A stretch of DNA of 64,000 nucleotides, taken from assembly GCA_024277115.1 (NCBI GenBank), contig JAJRVW010000081.1:36546-100545 (forward strand). Direction: 5' to 3'. This DNA comes from Calditrichota bacterium (lineage in GTDB: Bacteria > Calditrichota > Calditrichia > Calditrichales > J004). The position numbers were made by a program, and so were the translations under genes. Positions 51,547 to 62,094 of the stretch are shown in pieces; position 1 is the first letter of the stretch; the number at the start of each line of letters is the position of its first letter. The notes beneath the pieces were generated by a model. That model searched no databases, was not told where the DNA came from, and saw nothing but the letters and a program-made list of their open reading frames with translations.

Positions 51547-52012
51547 GTCATTTTGAACGCAAGGCAATGGAGCGAAGAATCCTACGTTTTTTGATAATCA
51601 TGAGTAGGCTTGCGCGGGTGGGATGCTTCGTTCCTCAGCATGACAAACCAGCTGTCATTCTGAACGCAATGCAATGGAGCGAAGAATCCTATGTTTTTTT
51701 CATGATCATGGTTTGGCTTGTGCAGAAGGGATGCTTCGTTCCTCAGCATGACAAACCAGCTGTCATTCTGAGCGCAATGCAATGAAGCAAAGAATCCTAC
51801 GTTTTTTGATAATCATGGTTTGGCTTGTGCGGGTGGGATGCTTCGTTCCTCAGCATGACAGACCAGTTGTCATTCTGAGCGTAGTGCAATGGAGTGAAGA
51901 ATCCTCGTTTTTTGATAATCATTAAGTAGGCTTGCGCAGATGGGATGCTTCGTTCCTCAGCATAACAAACCAGCTGTCATTCTGAGCGCAATGCAATGGA
52001 GGGAAGAATCCC
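51547..52012. repeat. Tandem array of a 107-bp palindromic repeat (family A), 4.3 units
   Basis: Units begin with TGTCATTCTGA at about 51546, 51653, 51761, 51868 and 51975 and are 107 or 108 bp each; the fifth stops at CAATGGAGGGAAGAATCCC. Each unit ends TCAGCATGACA, the near-complement of its own start, and has GCGAAGAATCC mirrored by GGATGCTTCG, so every unit can fold into a long hairpin with a loop of about 40 bases. Copies differ by 5-15 bases. Single copies are spread over the window (6413, 19308, 47523). The array is open in some frames on both strands, but this is due to the repeat; no gene is called. It fills the gap between the ABC-F gene and the next gene. Confidence 0.88.
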
Positions 52013-52019
52013 AGCGAGC

Positions 52020-52925
52020 CTAGTAAGAGACTAAACTGATTGTAAATAATACAATATTAAAACTGCCCGACATTTTCGAATTTACTTCAAACTCAATACC
52101 GGTTCGCTTGGAAATCGGCATCATAATCCCTGCATCAGAACCATAAAAATTTGTAAGGCCAAATCCATTTTCTAAAGTATAATTACCGCTCGGAAAAGGT
52201 AAGAGTACATCATAATGTGCCCGCAGATAAAAAGGGGCAAATCGAAATTCCGCACCCAAATTTCCATAAGGGAAATAGATATAGAAGAATGTCCCGGCCT
52301 CAGCACTCAAATTGAGTTGAACAGCGCTGGTACCTAAAACAGAATAGAGATCGGACCAGCGGTAATTAAGTCCAATAATCGGAAGAAAAGAATCGGCCAC
52401 AAATATATCCGGAATAATAAGAAAGCTGGCGCGAAAACGGTTAAAATAATCCGGTGGCCTAGCTATGGGAGAGGCAGCCCAAAACCCTTTTCTCCTATCC
52501 ATTGCCTTCTCGCTTGCCGTGCGGTATTCCTCCATAAACAAAGTATCGCAAGGCAGGTAAACCGCAAAACCCTGCTCAAGATATTTTGCATTGATATTCG
52601 TATCTTCCAGTGGATATTTACGAAATAAATGCCCACTGATAATATCGTCTTCCGAACATTTATTTTTAGGCGAGGGTACAAACCGGCTTGTAAGGCCTAG
52701 TAGATGGATGTTTGCATATTCTACGGCTTTTCGGGCCATTTTAGCCTGGGTGGAATCTCCCGACTGGATGGAAGGTACCCGCATATCGGCCATCTGAACC
52801 TGTAAACTGTCTTCTGTTTGAAAGAGGTTGGCATCCAATATTTTAACAATTTTCAGATCCCTTTCCTGGCCATTTATATTTAAAAGGAGAAAGTAGAATA
52901 AAATAACTATTGTTTTAAAAAGCAT
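52020..52925 (-). CDS. Secreted protein with degenerate SNase-like domain
   Basis: A 301-residue protein with signal peptide (FKTIVILFYFLLLNINGQ). Residues 20-150 follow the staphylococcal-nuclease fold pattern: LKIVKILDANLFQTEDSLQVQMADMRVPSI, AKMARKAVEYANIHLLG, INAKYLEQGFAVYLP, and TASEKAMDRRKGFWAASP. The catalytic Arg and Asp of true nucleases are not clearly kept. The last 140 residues are beta-strand rich and end in FNIVLFTISLVSY, resembling a small outer-membrane barrel. Whether it still cuts nucleic acid is doubtful. It lies beside the 107-bp repeat array. Confidence 0.6.
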   Translation of the reverse strand: MLFKTIVILFYFLLLNINGQERDLKIVKILDANLFQTEDSLQVQMADMRVPSIQSGDSTQAKMARKAVEYANIHLLGLTSRFVPSPKNKCSEDDIISGHLFRKYPLEDTNINAKYLEQGFAVYLPCDTLFMEEYRTASEKAMDRRKGFWAASPIARPPDYFNRFRASFLIIPDIFVADSFLPIIGLNYRWSDLYSVLGTSAVQLNLSAEAGTFFYIYFPYGNLGAEFRFAPFYLRAHYDVLLPFPSGNYTLENGFGLTNFYGSDAGIMMPISKRTGIEFEVNSKMSGSFNIVLFTISLVSY

Positions 52926-52941
52926 TAATCCATCCTTTTAA

Positions 52942-53269
52942 TTATTTATATTTTTCCTTTACGGCCGCACCGTTTAACCAGTAAGCGGCCCAGATTGTAA
53001 ATAGCGTAACGATGCTTAAAATAATAAACATGCGCCCAGGGCTGGCCATACGCCATGCGACTTGTAACCAGGTTATATGTCCCCACTGCCCAACTTAGGC
53101 TGCCAAGCCAGGTAAAAGTTTGCAAAAAATAAATCACCCAGCGCCGTTTTATAAACAATAAAAAAGGTAAAAGGATTGTGGCAAAGGCTAAAAGGGTATT
53201 TCCATTTCTTGAAAAATGGGCGGCCAATAAAATCATGGCAAAGCAAATCGGAAACAGACGTTTAAACAT
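52942..53269 (-). pseudogene. Small membrane protein with a frameshift near its C-terminus
   Basis: From ATG 53269 the reading frame encodes FKRRWVIYFLQTFTWLGSLSWAVGTYNLVTSRMAYGQPW with three hydrophobic segments. The frame then gives a hydrophilic, Arg-rich tail, whereas the neighbouring frame gives MFIILSIVTLFTIWAAYWLN followed by GAAVKEKYK, a perfect final membrane helix and tail. Removing one G from the GGG run (plus-strand CCC at 53035-53037) joins the two as GQPWRMFIILSIV. The true product is therefore likely about 108 residues with four helices. Function unknown. Confidence 0.6.
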
Positions 53270-53368
53270 TTTTTTCTCTTTTCTTATTATTAAAAATGGG
53301 GCAAAACCATAAAACCTTGCCATAATTTACAAAACTTTTCACGAAGATAAAATGTAAAATTACAAACG

Positions 53369-53392
53369 GTAGGAGCAGTCTCCTGACTGCGA
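53369..53392. repeat. Short palindromic repeat
   Basis: GGTAGGAGCAGTCTCCTGAC followed by TGCG contains the hairpin GCAGT/ACTGC and the phrase GTAGGAGC seen, in inverted form, at 27961 (GCTCCTACC) and 23873 (GTTCCTACC). A diverged second copy (GGGCGGCCTCCTGACC) lies at about 53421. It belongs to the REP-like elements of this genome. Confidence 0.5.
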
Positions 53393-53559
53393 GAATAAAT
53401 AATTTCCCCCAAAAGTGTTCGGGCGGCCTCCTGACCACAATTTCAAATCACCTCTCAACAACTATTCAGAAAATGTAAAATACGCTAGAAAAGCACGCCT
53501 ACCATATTATTGGCAACCACCCCTTGCCGAATAAACAATAAAAACGTATTATTTAAACC

Positions 53560-55655
53560 ATGGAAAACATTTTAAAAACCGGCCTTAAAAATTTAAAATC
53601 TTTTCGTAAAAAAATAATTGCCAAAACCCGTACAGCCTTTGGCGCCCTTCGCCGTGCCGAACACATTTTTATGGTTTTATCGGCCATCGTAATTGGGATT
53701 CTTGGCGCTTTTGGCGCTATCCTGTTCCGCTTTCTCATCAAATATTCACAAGAACTTTTTTGGGGCACGTCCGATTTTAGCGCCGGCAATATGGAGCAGT
53801 TTCCCTTTTGGATGATCGCCCTTTTACCACTAATTGGCGGATTACTTGTCGGGCCGCTGGTCCATTTTGTAGCGCGCGAGGTACGTGGCTCGGGCATTCC
53901 CGAAGTCATGGAATCTGTAGCCATAAAAGGGGGAAGCATCCGTACGCGGGTTGCCGTGATAAAATCTCTGGCGGCGGCGCTTACAATCGGCTCCGGCGGG
54001 TCAGCGGGCCGTGAGGGGCCTATCGTCCAAATCGGATCGGCCATTGGTTCGATACTTGGTAAATTTATATCTGTCTCCACACGGCGCTTGCGTACTTTTG
54101 TGGCCTGTGGTGCGGCAGCCGGGATTGCAGCTACTTTTAACGCACCTATCGCCGGGGCGCTTTTTGCGGTCGAAATAATCTTGGGCGAATACGCCGTTGC
54201 CCAGTTTAGCCCGATTGTAATTTCCTCGGTTGTGGCTACGGTTATTTCCCGCCATTATATCGGCGATTTTCCTGCTTTCCATGTGCCGGGATATGAGCTG
54301 GTCAGCGCGTATGAATTTATCCCCTACCTGCTTCTTGGCATTCTGGCCGGGCTCGTGGCTGTGTTGTTTATAAAAACCATCTACAAAACGCAAGATTGGT
54401 TCGACCTGTTCAAAATCCCCCACTGGCTAAAACCGGCGGCTGGCGGGTTACTGGTAGGCATTATAGCCATTGGTTTTCCACAAATCCTGGGTGTGGGTTA
54501 CGAATCCATCAACGATGCTTTGTGGGGAAAAGACCTATCCTGGCTGCTTATCGCCCTCCTTTTTCTCAAGATTGTTGCGACCTCGGCCACATTGGGTTCG
54601 GGTGGCTCCGGCGGGATTTTTGCCCCTTCGTTATTTATTGGGGCAATGCTGGGCAGCTTTGTGGGGATGCAGGCGGGAAATTTGTATCCGGAGTTTACGG
54701 CCACGCCCGGCGCTTATGCCTTGGTTGGTATGGGCGCTGTCGTCGCGGCGGCAACCCACGCGCCTATCACAGCTATTTTAATAATCTTTGAACTAACCAA
54801 CGATTATAAAATCATTCCTCCTTTAATGGTTTCGGTGATCATTGGTGTTTTGGTGGCCACTTATCTCAAAAAAGAGTCCATCTATTCCATGAAACTGATC
54901 CGGCGCGGTGTTAATATTTTTGAAGGGAAAGACCTGAACGTGATGCGCTCACTCGCGGTAAAAGACGTGCTTACAACCGATGTATTGACAATCAAAACAA
55001 ACGATTCTTTCCAGGATTTAATAAAATTTATGATTTCCAGCAGCCACTACGAATATTTTATGATCGATGCCAATAACCGTTTAAGCGGGACATTTTCAAT
55101 CAATGAAATAAAAGAATTTTTACAGGACGAGGCCTACCTTCCGGCCTGGTTATCGCGGCGGATATTGCGCATCCCTTGCCGGCTTTTCTATTACCGGATG
55201 ATAACCTTGACCTGGTGATGCATAATTTTGGCCGCCATAATGTGGACGAGCTACCGGTTGTCGAATCAAAAAGTACCATGCGATTTATCGGGACCGTGCA
55301 ACGCAAAGATGTTATCGATGCTTATAACCGCGAAATTTTTAAAACAGATTTGGTCGGGGGCGTACACAGTATTGTTTCCGCTGTGAGTAGCGAGCGGGAT
55401 ATTGAAATCAGCGAAGGGTTTAAAATTTGTGAAGTCGATCCGCCCGGCAGCTTTTTGGGCAGGTCCTTAAAAGAGATAAATATACGCGCCCGCTATGGCG
55501 TAGAAGTAATCCTGATCCGCAAACCGGTTGAGAACAAGGCAGGTATTCAAAACCGGCCGGGCGCTATCCCCTCGCCCGATTATGTAATCGAACAAGGGGA
55601 CACATTGCTTGTTTTGGGCGATGATAAAGCGGTGAAAAATTTTAGAATAGGGTAG
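53560..55655 (+). pseudogene. ClC-type chloride channel/transporter with CBS and TrkA-C domains, one-base frameshift
   Basis: The ClC core (residues about 35-450) shows REVRGSGIPEVMESV, TIGSGGSAGREGPIVQIGSAIGS (with the gating Glu), FNAPIAGALFAVEIILGEY, TLGSGGSGGIFAPSLFIGAMLG and ATHAPITAILIIFELTND. A CBS pair starts at about 465 (VKDVLTTDVLTIKTNDSFQDLIKFM). At 55141-55146 the frame breaks (DEAYLPAWLSRR…). The neighbouring frame reads LVIAADIAHPLPAFLLPDDN and continues to a stop at 55655 with the second CBS and a TrkA-C module (FLGRSLKEINIRARYGVEVILIR, IEQGDTLLVLGDD). One missing G in CCGGCC (CCGGGCC) would restore a protein of about 698 residues. Without the fix, the channel would lack its regulatory tail. 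Confidence 0.85.
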
Positions 55656-55716
55656 CCGGCCCAATATTTTTATATTCAAAAAAATTATCCTACCCATTTT
55701 ATCAAAAGGAGGGTGT

Positions 55717-57297
55717 GTGGCACACTTACAAAAACTTGTATTAATCTGTTTTTTTAGTATCATTTTTAAATGTATGGATAAGGTCTCTGCACAAACCAAT
55801 AACCCGGAGAAGAATCGGCCAAACATTATTTTTATCATGACAGACGATCATACTAAACAGGCTATGAGCTCTTACGGAAGCGTAATCAACCAAACCCCCA
55901 ATATAGACCGTATAGCCAATGAAGGAATCCGTTTTGAAAATAGCTTTGTAACAAATTCTATTTGCGCACCAAGCCGCGCCGTTGCCTTAACTGGTAAATA
56001 CAGCCATATAAATGGCCTAAAAGACAACCGTGATGAATTTAACGGTGACCAGATGACTTTTCCAAAATTGTTACAAAAGGCCGGGTATCAAACGGCATTA
56101 ATCGGTAAGTGGCATTTAAAAACCACCCCGCAAGGTTTTGATACGTGGAAAATTCTTCCGGGCCAGGGTGCATATTACAATCCAAAATTTATTGAAAATG
56201 GCGATACAACAAAGTACGAGGGCTATGTAACCACGCTTATAACCGATTTTGCCCTACAAACACTGGATAGTTTTGACAAAGAAAAACCCTTCTGTCTTTT
56301 ATATTTTCATAAAGCGCCCCACCGCAATTGGATGCCCGACAGCAAACACCTGTCAATGTACGACAGTACTGAAATACCCATGCCTGAAACTTTTTTTGAC
56401 GACTATAAAACACGGTCGGCCGCAGCCAGGGAGCAAGATATGGAAGTCGTCAACCTATATAATTCCTTTGATATGAAAATCCATCCCGTTGGGGATGAGG
56501 CTGAATATTCCGGGGGTAATAAAGCTTTTAAAGAGAAAGCCAAAAAAAATTGGGCGCAAGTTTATAACTCTTTAACAGATGAACAGCGACAAGCATGGGA
56601 TGCAGCCTACGAGCCCAAAAACAAAGCTTTTAACGCGGCTAATCTGTCCGGAAAGGAACTGGCAAAATGGAAATATCAGCGCTATATAAAGGACTATTTG
56701 CGATGTGTAGCCTCTGTCGATGAAAATATCGGAAGGCTGTTGGATTATTTAGATGAAAAGGGACTGGCAGAAAATACGGTTATAATTTACACATCTGATC
56801 AGGGATTTTATCTTGGTGAGCACGGTTGGTATGATAAACGTTTTATGTACGAAGAATCATTAGGCATGCCCCTGCTTGTTCGCTACCCGAAAGAAATACC
56901 CGCGGGCAGCACCTCGGAGGACCTGGTTTTAAACCTGGATTTTTGTTCAACTATTTTAGATTACGCCGGCGTGGAGATCCCCGGGGAAATACAAGGCGAA
57001 TCTATCCGGCCTATACTTAAAGGCCAGAAACCGGAGCAGTGGCGCAAAGAAATTTATTATCATTATTATGAATATCCACATGGCTGGCATAATGTGAAAA
57101 AACATTATGGCATCAGGACAAATAAATATAAATTAATACATTTTTATGATGATATTGATGCCAGTGAATTATATGACCTTCAAAATGATCCGCATGAGTT
57201 AAACAATATTTATGGCAATAAAAATGCCGTCAAAATACAACATGAAATGGAACAAAAATTGATCAAGATCAGACAATATTACAAAGATGTTGATTAA
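55717..57297 (+). CDS. Secreted sulfatase (formylglycine type)
   Basis: A 526-residue sulfatase-family protein with a signal peptide (LVLICFFSIIFKCMDKVSA). RPNIIFIMTDDHTKQAMSSYG holds the first metal Asp pair, and NSICAPSRAVALTGKY the CxPSR motif, in which Cys becomes formylglycine. GKWHLK, YTSDQGFYLGEHGWYDKRFMYEESLGMPLLVRYP and the C-terminal SELYDLQNDPHELNNIY are standard. Family members remove sulfate esters from glycans; some relatives are phosphonate or phosphate hydrolases. The start GTG 55717 follows a perfect AAAGGAGG. No other polysaccharide genes are nearby, so the substrate is unknown. Confidence 0.9.
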   Translation: MAHLQKLVLICFFSIIFKCMDKVSAQTNNPEKNRPNIIFIMTDDHTKQAMSSYGSVINQTPNIDRIANEGIRFENSFVTNSICAPSRAVALTGKYSHINGLKDNRDEFNGDQMTFPKLLQKAGYQTALIGKWHLKTTPQGFDTWKILPGQGAYYNPKFIENGDTTKYEGYVTTLITDFALQTLDSFDKEKPFCLLYFHKAPHRNWMPDSKHLSMYDSTEIPMPETFFDDYKTRSAAAREQDMEVVNLYNSFDMKIHPVGDEAEYSGGNKAFKEKAKKNWAQVYNSLTDEQRQAWDAAYEPKNKAFNAANLSGKELAKWKYQRYIKDYLRCVASVDENIGRLLDYLDEKGLAENTVIIYTSDQGFYLGEHGWYDKRFMYEESLGMPLLVRYPKEIPAGSTSEDLVLNLDFCSTILDYAGVEIPGEIQGESIRPILKGQKPEQWRKEIYYHYYEYPHGWHNVKKHYGIRTNKYKLIHFYDDIDASELYDLQNDPHELNNIYGNKNAVKIQHEMEQKLIKIRQYYKDVD

Positions 57298-57312
57298 TAA
57301 TTAAAAACCAGA

Positions 57313-57876
57313 TTATTTTTTCTGCTTATTAAAAGCCCCCTTTTTTATGGAAAAAGTTTGGACCGGGGAGGCAGCTTGTTGCGGTAATAAAATACTTACA
57401 GCCTTTAGTTCGAATGTTCCATTAAGGGTCACTGTTTTATTAGTATCCTTATATATGCCATTAAAGCGACCCTTCATTTCTGACTTATCCAACCGGGTAA
57501 AAACAAAATCGCCACTTTTAGACGATGCAAAAAGGCTGTCGTTAAATAAAATTCCATATACTTCACCAAGGCTAACATTTGTGGTATCCGTAAAAACCAG
57601 GCTTAGGTTCGAACTTGAAATTGAGCCGATAAATGAAATTTTAAACGACTGGTCTTGTAAATAAATTGAAAGCCCACCACCTTCATCATCCGTTATAAGT
57701 GTCGCAAAGCTGGAATCGTTTTGATAATCCCCTTCAAAATCCCCACTAATATTATAGCTAATTTCCCCCTCATATAATTGATGAAATATACCGGAAAAAA
57801 TATTATCATTTTTAGGCGCACCCGGATTTTCACTACAGGCCATCACCACAAAAAAAAGAAAAAACAATAACTTCAT
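57313..57876 (-). CDS. Small lipoprotein of unknown function
   Basis: A 187-residue protein with a lipoprotein signal (LLFFLFFVVMACSENPG; lipobox VMAC). The mature part is rich in Ser, Thr, Gly and Asp and seems to form an all-beta domain with repeats of the type 'FxGxIxSSNLSLVFTDTTNVSLG' and 'GRFNGIYKDTNKTVTLNGTFEL'. No family is recognised. It converges on the sulfatase gene with a gap of 15 bases. Anchored in a membrane by lipid; further role unknown. Confidence 0.7.
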   Translation of the reverse strand: MKLLFFLFFVVMACSENPGAPKNDNIFSGIFHQLYEGEISYNISGDFEGDYQNDSSFATLITDDEGGGLSIYLQDQSFKISFIGSISSSNLSLVFTDTTNVSLGEVYGILFNDSLFASSKSGDFVFTRLDKSEMKGRFNGIYKDTNKTVTLNGTFELKAVSILLPQQAASPVQTFSIKKGAFNKQKK

Positions 57877-58105
57877 TTATATTCTCCTTTAGGTAAAATA
57901 AATTAGGGCGCTAATTTAAAAAAAACCAGATTTAAATAGAATATCCACATTCCAAAAATTTAAAATCTGTTAAGTAGAACAATTCACCTATGGCGCAGTA
58001 TACTTTCCGGAAATACATGTTTATTTTTCTTATTTCGTGATAAATTGTTGTATATTAGAGGCACTTTAATTTAAAGGAACCGCATTCTACGCAAAGGAAC
58101 ATACC

Positions 58106-60373
58106 ATGGATTACAAAGAAGAATCCTTAAAATACCACAGCACAGGCCGGCCGGGAAAAATCGAGGTGAACAACACCAAACCTTTTATCACCCAAACCGA
58201 TCTGGCTTTAGCCTATACACCCGGTGTTGCCGGCCCATGTATGGCTATTTATGAAAACCCCGAAGATGTTTTTAAATATACGGCCAAAGGTAATCTGGTT
58301 GCCGTTATAAGTAATGGCACGGCTGTCCTCGGCCTTGGCAATATTGGCCCCGCCGCCGGGAAACCGGTGATGGAAGGTAAAGGCGTACTGTTTAAGAAAT
58401 TTGCCGATATCGATGTTTTTGATATTGAGCTGGATACCCTGGACCCCGATGAAATAATCCGCACAGTAAAAATGCTGGAACCCACATTTGGCGGCATCAA
58501 CCTGGAAGATATAAAAGCGCCTGAATGTTTTTACATTGAAGACGAACTTAAAAAGCAGATGAACATCCCTGTTTTTCATGATGATCAGCATGGCACAGCA
58601 ATTATTTCCGGGGCGGCTTTGTTAAATGCCTGCGAGTTAAGTGGCAAAAAACTGGAAGATATCCGGGTTGTGTTTAGTGGCGCCGGGGCAGCGGGGATTG
58701 CCTGTGCCCGTCTGTATATCGAGCTGGGCGTGAATCCCAAAAATATAATGATGTGCGATAGCAAAGGTGTAATTTACAAAGGCCGGACGGAAGGAATGAA
58801 CCCGCACAAAGAACAATTTGCCGTTAAGACCAATGCACGTACCATACAGGATGCGCTGGTTGGCGCCGATGCTTTTTTTGGTGTTTCCGTGGCCAACCTG
58901 CTTAGCAAAGAAATGGTGCAATCTATGGCTAAAGACCCGATTATTTTTGCCATGGCCAACCCCGATCCGGAAGTGACTTACGAAGATGCACTCTCATATC
59001 GTAAAGATGTTTTTATGGCAACCGGGCGCAGCGATTATCCCAACCAGGTCAATAATGTTTTGGGCTTCCCGTTTATTTTCCGTGGTGCGTTAGATGTACA
59101 AGCCACTGAGATTAACAAAGAAATGCGCATTGCGGCTGTAAAATCTTTAGCGGCATTGGCCAAAGAACCCGTGCCCTATTCCGTGATGCAGGCCTACGGT
59201 TTAAAACAATTAAAATTTGGCCGCGAATATCTTATCCCAAAACCATTTGATCCGCGCGTTTTAATTTGGGAGGCCAGCGCTATTGCCGAGGCTGCGATGA
59301 AATCCGGCGTTGCCCGCAAGCAAATCGATTTAAAAGCCTACCGCGATGAATTGGAACAGCGCCTGGGAATGGGCCGGCATGTAACCCGTACTTTTATCAA
59401 CAAAGCAAAAAAAGCGCCTAAACGGATTGTTTACCCGGAAGGCGAATCGACAACAATCTTGAAAGCATGCGAAATAATAATCGCCGAGGGAATGGCACAA
59501 CCGGTTTTATTGGGCGATCCTAAGATTATTGAGGGCAAACTTGAAAATATTGGATTAACTTATCTGCGTAAATCTTTGGAGATAATAAATCCAAAGTCAT
59601 GTAAAAAATGCGGCGACTATGTTGAAATGTATTATAAGTTACGCCAACGCAAAGGGGTTATACGCGAAGATGCCGAACGTATTATGAACGATCCTGTATA
59701 CCTTGGTGCGATGATGGTGCATACAGGTGATTGTGACGGCATGGTCTCGGGATTGACACACCGCTATAAAGATACGATCCGCCCCGCTCTGGAAATTATT
59801 GGCGTGCGCGATGATGTAAGCCAGGTAGCCGGTATGCACATAGTTATTTTTAAAGATAAAATCTTCTATTTTGCCGATACCACCGTCACCATAAATCCAA
59901 CCTCCGAGGAGCTGGCCGATATTGCCATTATGTGCGCTAATGAGGTAAAACGGATGGGTGTTGAGCCTCGTGTGGCGCTACTCTCTTTTTCAAATTTTGG
60001 CAATGTAAAACACATCGTAAACCAAAAACTGCAAAAAACCTTCAAAATGGTACGGAAACGTGCACCTGAACTGGTAATCGATGGTGAGATGCAGGCCAGT
60101 ACCGCTGTGTGCCCCGAAATTATAGACGAGGTTTTTCCTTTTAGTGAGCTCGCCGGAAAAAATGGCGCCAATGTGTTGATATTCCCAAATATCGAATCCG
60201 GGAATATTGCTTACAAACTGCTTAAACACCTGGGTGATGCGACCGTGATCGGTCCTATTTTAATGGGATTAAAAAAACCGGTCCATCCATTGCAAATTGG
60301 TGATTTTGATGAAATTGGTGTCGTGAACATGACAGCCATTGCGGTGATTGATGCTCAGAAAAATAAAGAATAG
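58106..60373 (+). CDS. maeB: NADP-dependent malic enzyme fused to a phosphotransacetylase-like domain
   Basis: A 755-residue MaeB-type protein. Residues 1-425 are malic enzyme: [98 protein letters not shown] (metal site) and [15 protein letters not shown] (NADP site). Residues 430-755 form a PTA-like domain ([67 protein letters not shown] and [15 protein letters not shown]), which in this family regulates activity by acetyl-CoA binding. It makes pyruvate and NADPH from malate. The fusion is normal for Gram-negative bacteria. Confidence 0.95.
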   Translation: MDYKEESLKYHSTGRPGKIEVNNTKPFITQTDLALAYTPGVAGPCMAIYENPEDVFKYTAKGNLVAVISNGTAVLGLGNIGPAAGKPVMEGKGVLFKKFADIDVFDIELDTLDPDEIIRTVKMLEPTFGGINLEDIKAPECFYIEDELKKQMNIPVFHDDQHGTAIISGAALLNACELSGKKLEDIRVVFSGAGAAGIACARLYIELGVNPKNIMMCDSKGVIYKGRTEGMNPHKEQFAVKTNARTIQDALVGADAFFGVSVANLLSKEMVQSMAKDPIIFAMANPDPEVTYEDALSYRKDVFMATGRSDYPNQVNNVLGFPFIFRGALDVQATEINKEMRIAAVKSLAALAKEPVPYSVMQAYGLKQLKFGREYLIPKPFDPRVLIWEASAIAEAAMKSGVARKQIDLKAYRDELEQRLGMGRHVTRTFINKAKKAPKRIVYPEGESTTILKACEIIIAEGMAQPVLLGDPKIIEGKLENIGLTYLRKSLEIINPKSCKKCGDYVEMYYKLRQRKGVIREDAERIMNDPVYLGAMMVHTGDCDGMVSGLTHRYKDTIRPALEIIGVRDDVSQVAGMHIVIFKDKIFYFADTTVTINPTSEELADIAIMCANEVKRMGVEPRVALLSFSNFGNVKHIVNQKLQKTFKMVRKRAPELVIDGEMQASTAVCPEIIDEVFPFSELAGKNGANVLIFPNIESGNIAYKLLKHLGDATVIGPILMGLKKPVHPLQIGDFDEIGVVNMTAIAVIDAQKNKE

Positions 60374-60384
60374 TTTTTTTATAT

Positions 60385-60413
60385 CCCGTCCCCACGCTCC
60401 TTCTGGGGACGGG
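60385..60413 (+). terminator. Hairpin after maeB
   Basis: CCCGTCCCCA and TGGGGACGGG form a 10-bp stem around CGCTCCTTC, 12 bases after the maeB stop. It is followed by GTTTCTAT, a modest T stretch. Its strength makes it the best terminator candidate for maeB. Confidence 0.65.
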
Positions 60414-60463
60414 GTTTCTATAAAACTTTATTTCCAAAACTAAACCTTCTCAATTCTGTTTAG

Positions 60464-60512
60464 GCTGCACAGATACCCGTTCACAAACTCTGTTTATAAA
60501 CGGGATTGCAGC
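60464..60512. repeat. Two-stage palindrome between maeB and the TolC gene
   Basis: An outer stem GCTGCA (60464-60469) / TGCAGC (60507-60512) encloses an inner stem CCCGTT (60476-60481) / AACGGG (60499-60504). It lies in the convergent gap and may serve as the terminator for the minus-strand TolC gene or be one more dispersed repeat. Confidence 0.45.
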
Positions 60513-60564
60513 GAAACTGTGTTTCCCAAAATAAAACAGAAAAAAGGGGAACAGAAACCCACAA

Positions 60565-62055
60565 TCAATTCTCAAACTTTATCTCTTGTTGTTTTACAAA
60601 ATCATAAAAAGTTTTGCGGGTAATATCCTCTAAAAAGAGTTTATAATTAATCAGGGCAGAAAGCCTAGAGAGGTATGCCGAGCTTAAACGGTTTCGGTCC
60701 AATGCCAGTGATTGGCTGTTGATCTCGCCATTTGCAAAACGGCTTTTACTGATCATAAAACTACGCTCCGCCACTTTTATATTTTTCTCCAGCATGATCA
60801 GGCGTTTTAAACTGCTCCTAAGGTCGTTAACCGTATCACGGATGTCCCGCTCTACCGTAACTTTTTCTTCATTGCTGGAAAGCTTTCTTTGGCGCAAGCG
60901 TGCCTCGGATGCACGTACCATGGCGTTATTAACGCCCCAGTCCCACAGCGGAATACTTATTTGCAAGGCCACACCACGGTTGCCCGGTTTGCGTCTTAAG
61001 TCGTCCCAGGCAGTCTGGAAATTTGTATTGAGCCCAATTGATTTATCTTCTTCGCTTACCCCGATTAAGTCATAAAAAGCCGATAGCTTTCCAGTAATTT
61101 GACCGCCAACTTTTACGCGGTCTATGTTTATTTTGGCCTGCTCGTAGGCAATTTCTTTCTCGCGGATTTCCAGGCGGTTTTTAAGGCCAAACTCTAAAGC
61201 CGTTTCCAAATCAACATCTACCGATTCAAACTTCAGGTCCGCATCCAAAACGATAGAATCGGCCAAAGAAATTCCTAAAAGTTGCTTTAGGTTATTGGCT
61301 TGGGCAGAACTACGCTGCCGGGCGAGGTCAAAATTATTTTGCGCTTCCACTAAATCCACTTCCATTTGGAGGGCTTCTACCTCGGCAATAACCCCGGCCT
61401 TATATTTATTCTGCGCCAGGGTGTTGGACTCGGTTTGCTGTTTTAAAGTTTGTTCGGCAATATTCTGGCTTTCGATGGCGCTTAAATAACCGTAATAAGC
61501 CTGGCTGGTCTGGTAGTTTAAATCCAGGGCGGTTCGCATAAGGCGGCGGTTGGTCAACTCAAATTCCAGTTCGGCATTTTTAAGGGCGCTTAAAATATTA
61601 TTATAGGAGTAAAAAGCTTCCAGCGGCTGCTCGAAGCCAATCCGTGTATTAAGACGGAACGAATTCACCTCATTGGAAATATCCTGGATATGAAAGATGC
61701 CGGAACGGATGAAAATACGACCGTCGGTTGGCAAAGGCTGCGAGATGGTCATGTCTGTTGAGTAACGCGCTTGTTTGCTGGAGTAAAATATCGTCCGCCC
61801 GGTGGTATCGTCAAAACTTGCGATTGTTTCGTTATAATCCGGCAAGGTAAAGTTAAGGTCTACCTGGGTTTTAAAGCGATTGGTAGCCGCCGTTAAATTG
61901 GCCTTGGCCACTTTAAAATCTTCCTGTAAAAAGCGGATGTTATAATTTTTTTCTTTGGCAATTTCGATGCTTTCTTCCAGTGTGAGGCGATGGATTTCTT
62001 GTGCAGAAATAACATTTATTGTTAAAAATAAAAATATAAGTAGCGAAAACTTCAT
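60565..62055 (-). CDS. TolC-family outer-membrane efflux protein
   Basis: A 496-residue protein with signal peptide (FSLLIFLFLTINVISAQ) followed by HRLTLEESIEIAKEKNYNIRFLQEDFKVAKANL, the first OEP repeat. Two long coiled-coil halves are seen (about 180-250 with ALDLNYQTSQAYYGYLSAIESQ and 400-450), each with the NxxV/A-A-x-RA helix pattern (here ARQRSSAQANNLKQLLG and VNDLRSSLKRL). It builds the trimeric exit duct of efflux or type I systems. It is followed on the same strand, upstream, by a MacB-like permease with a BRO-N locus in between, so a MacAB-TolC-type pump is likely. Confidence 0.88.
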   Translation of the reverse strand: MKFSLLIFLFLTINVISAQEIHRLTLEESIEIAKEKNYNIRFLQEDFKVAKANLTAATNRFKTQVDLNFTLPDYNETIASFDDTTGRTIFYSSKQARYSTDMTISQPLPTDGRIFIRSGIFHIQDISNEVNSFRLNTRIGFEQPLEAFYSYNNILSALKNAELEFELTNRRLMRTALDLNYQTSQAYYGYLSAIESQNIAEQTLKQQTESNTLAQNKYKAGVIAEVEALQMEVDLVEAQNNFDLARQRSSAQANNLKQLLGISLADSIVLDADLKFESVDVDLETALEFGLKNRLEIREKEIAYEQAKINIDRVKVGGQITGKLSAFYDLIGVSEEDKSIGLNTNFQTAWDDLRRKPGNRGVALQISIPLWDWGVNNAMVRASEARLRQRKLSSNEEKVTVERDIRDTVNDLRSSLKRLIMLEKNIKVAERSFMISKSRFANGEINSQSLALDRNRLSSAYLSRLSALINYKLFLEDITRKTFYDFVKQQEIKFEN

Positions 62056-62094
62056 TCTTCTTCCTGTTTTATTAAGCTTAGTTTATGAACTGTG

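Noticed and set aside
51522..51785. Open reading frames of 66-87 codons on both strands in the repeat array.
   Set aside because: They arise from the repeat unit itself, have no ribosome site or family pattern and occur on both strands.
51547..52012. CRISPR array.
   Set aside because: The units are 107 bp, contiguous and similar throughout; there are no short repeats with unique spacers and no cas genes.
53553..54080. Minus-strand ORF of 175 codons opposite the ClC gene.
   Set aside because: It is a shadow of the highly conserved ClC coding frame, with no ribosome site and no recognisable protein.
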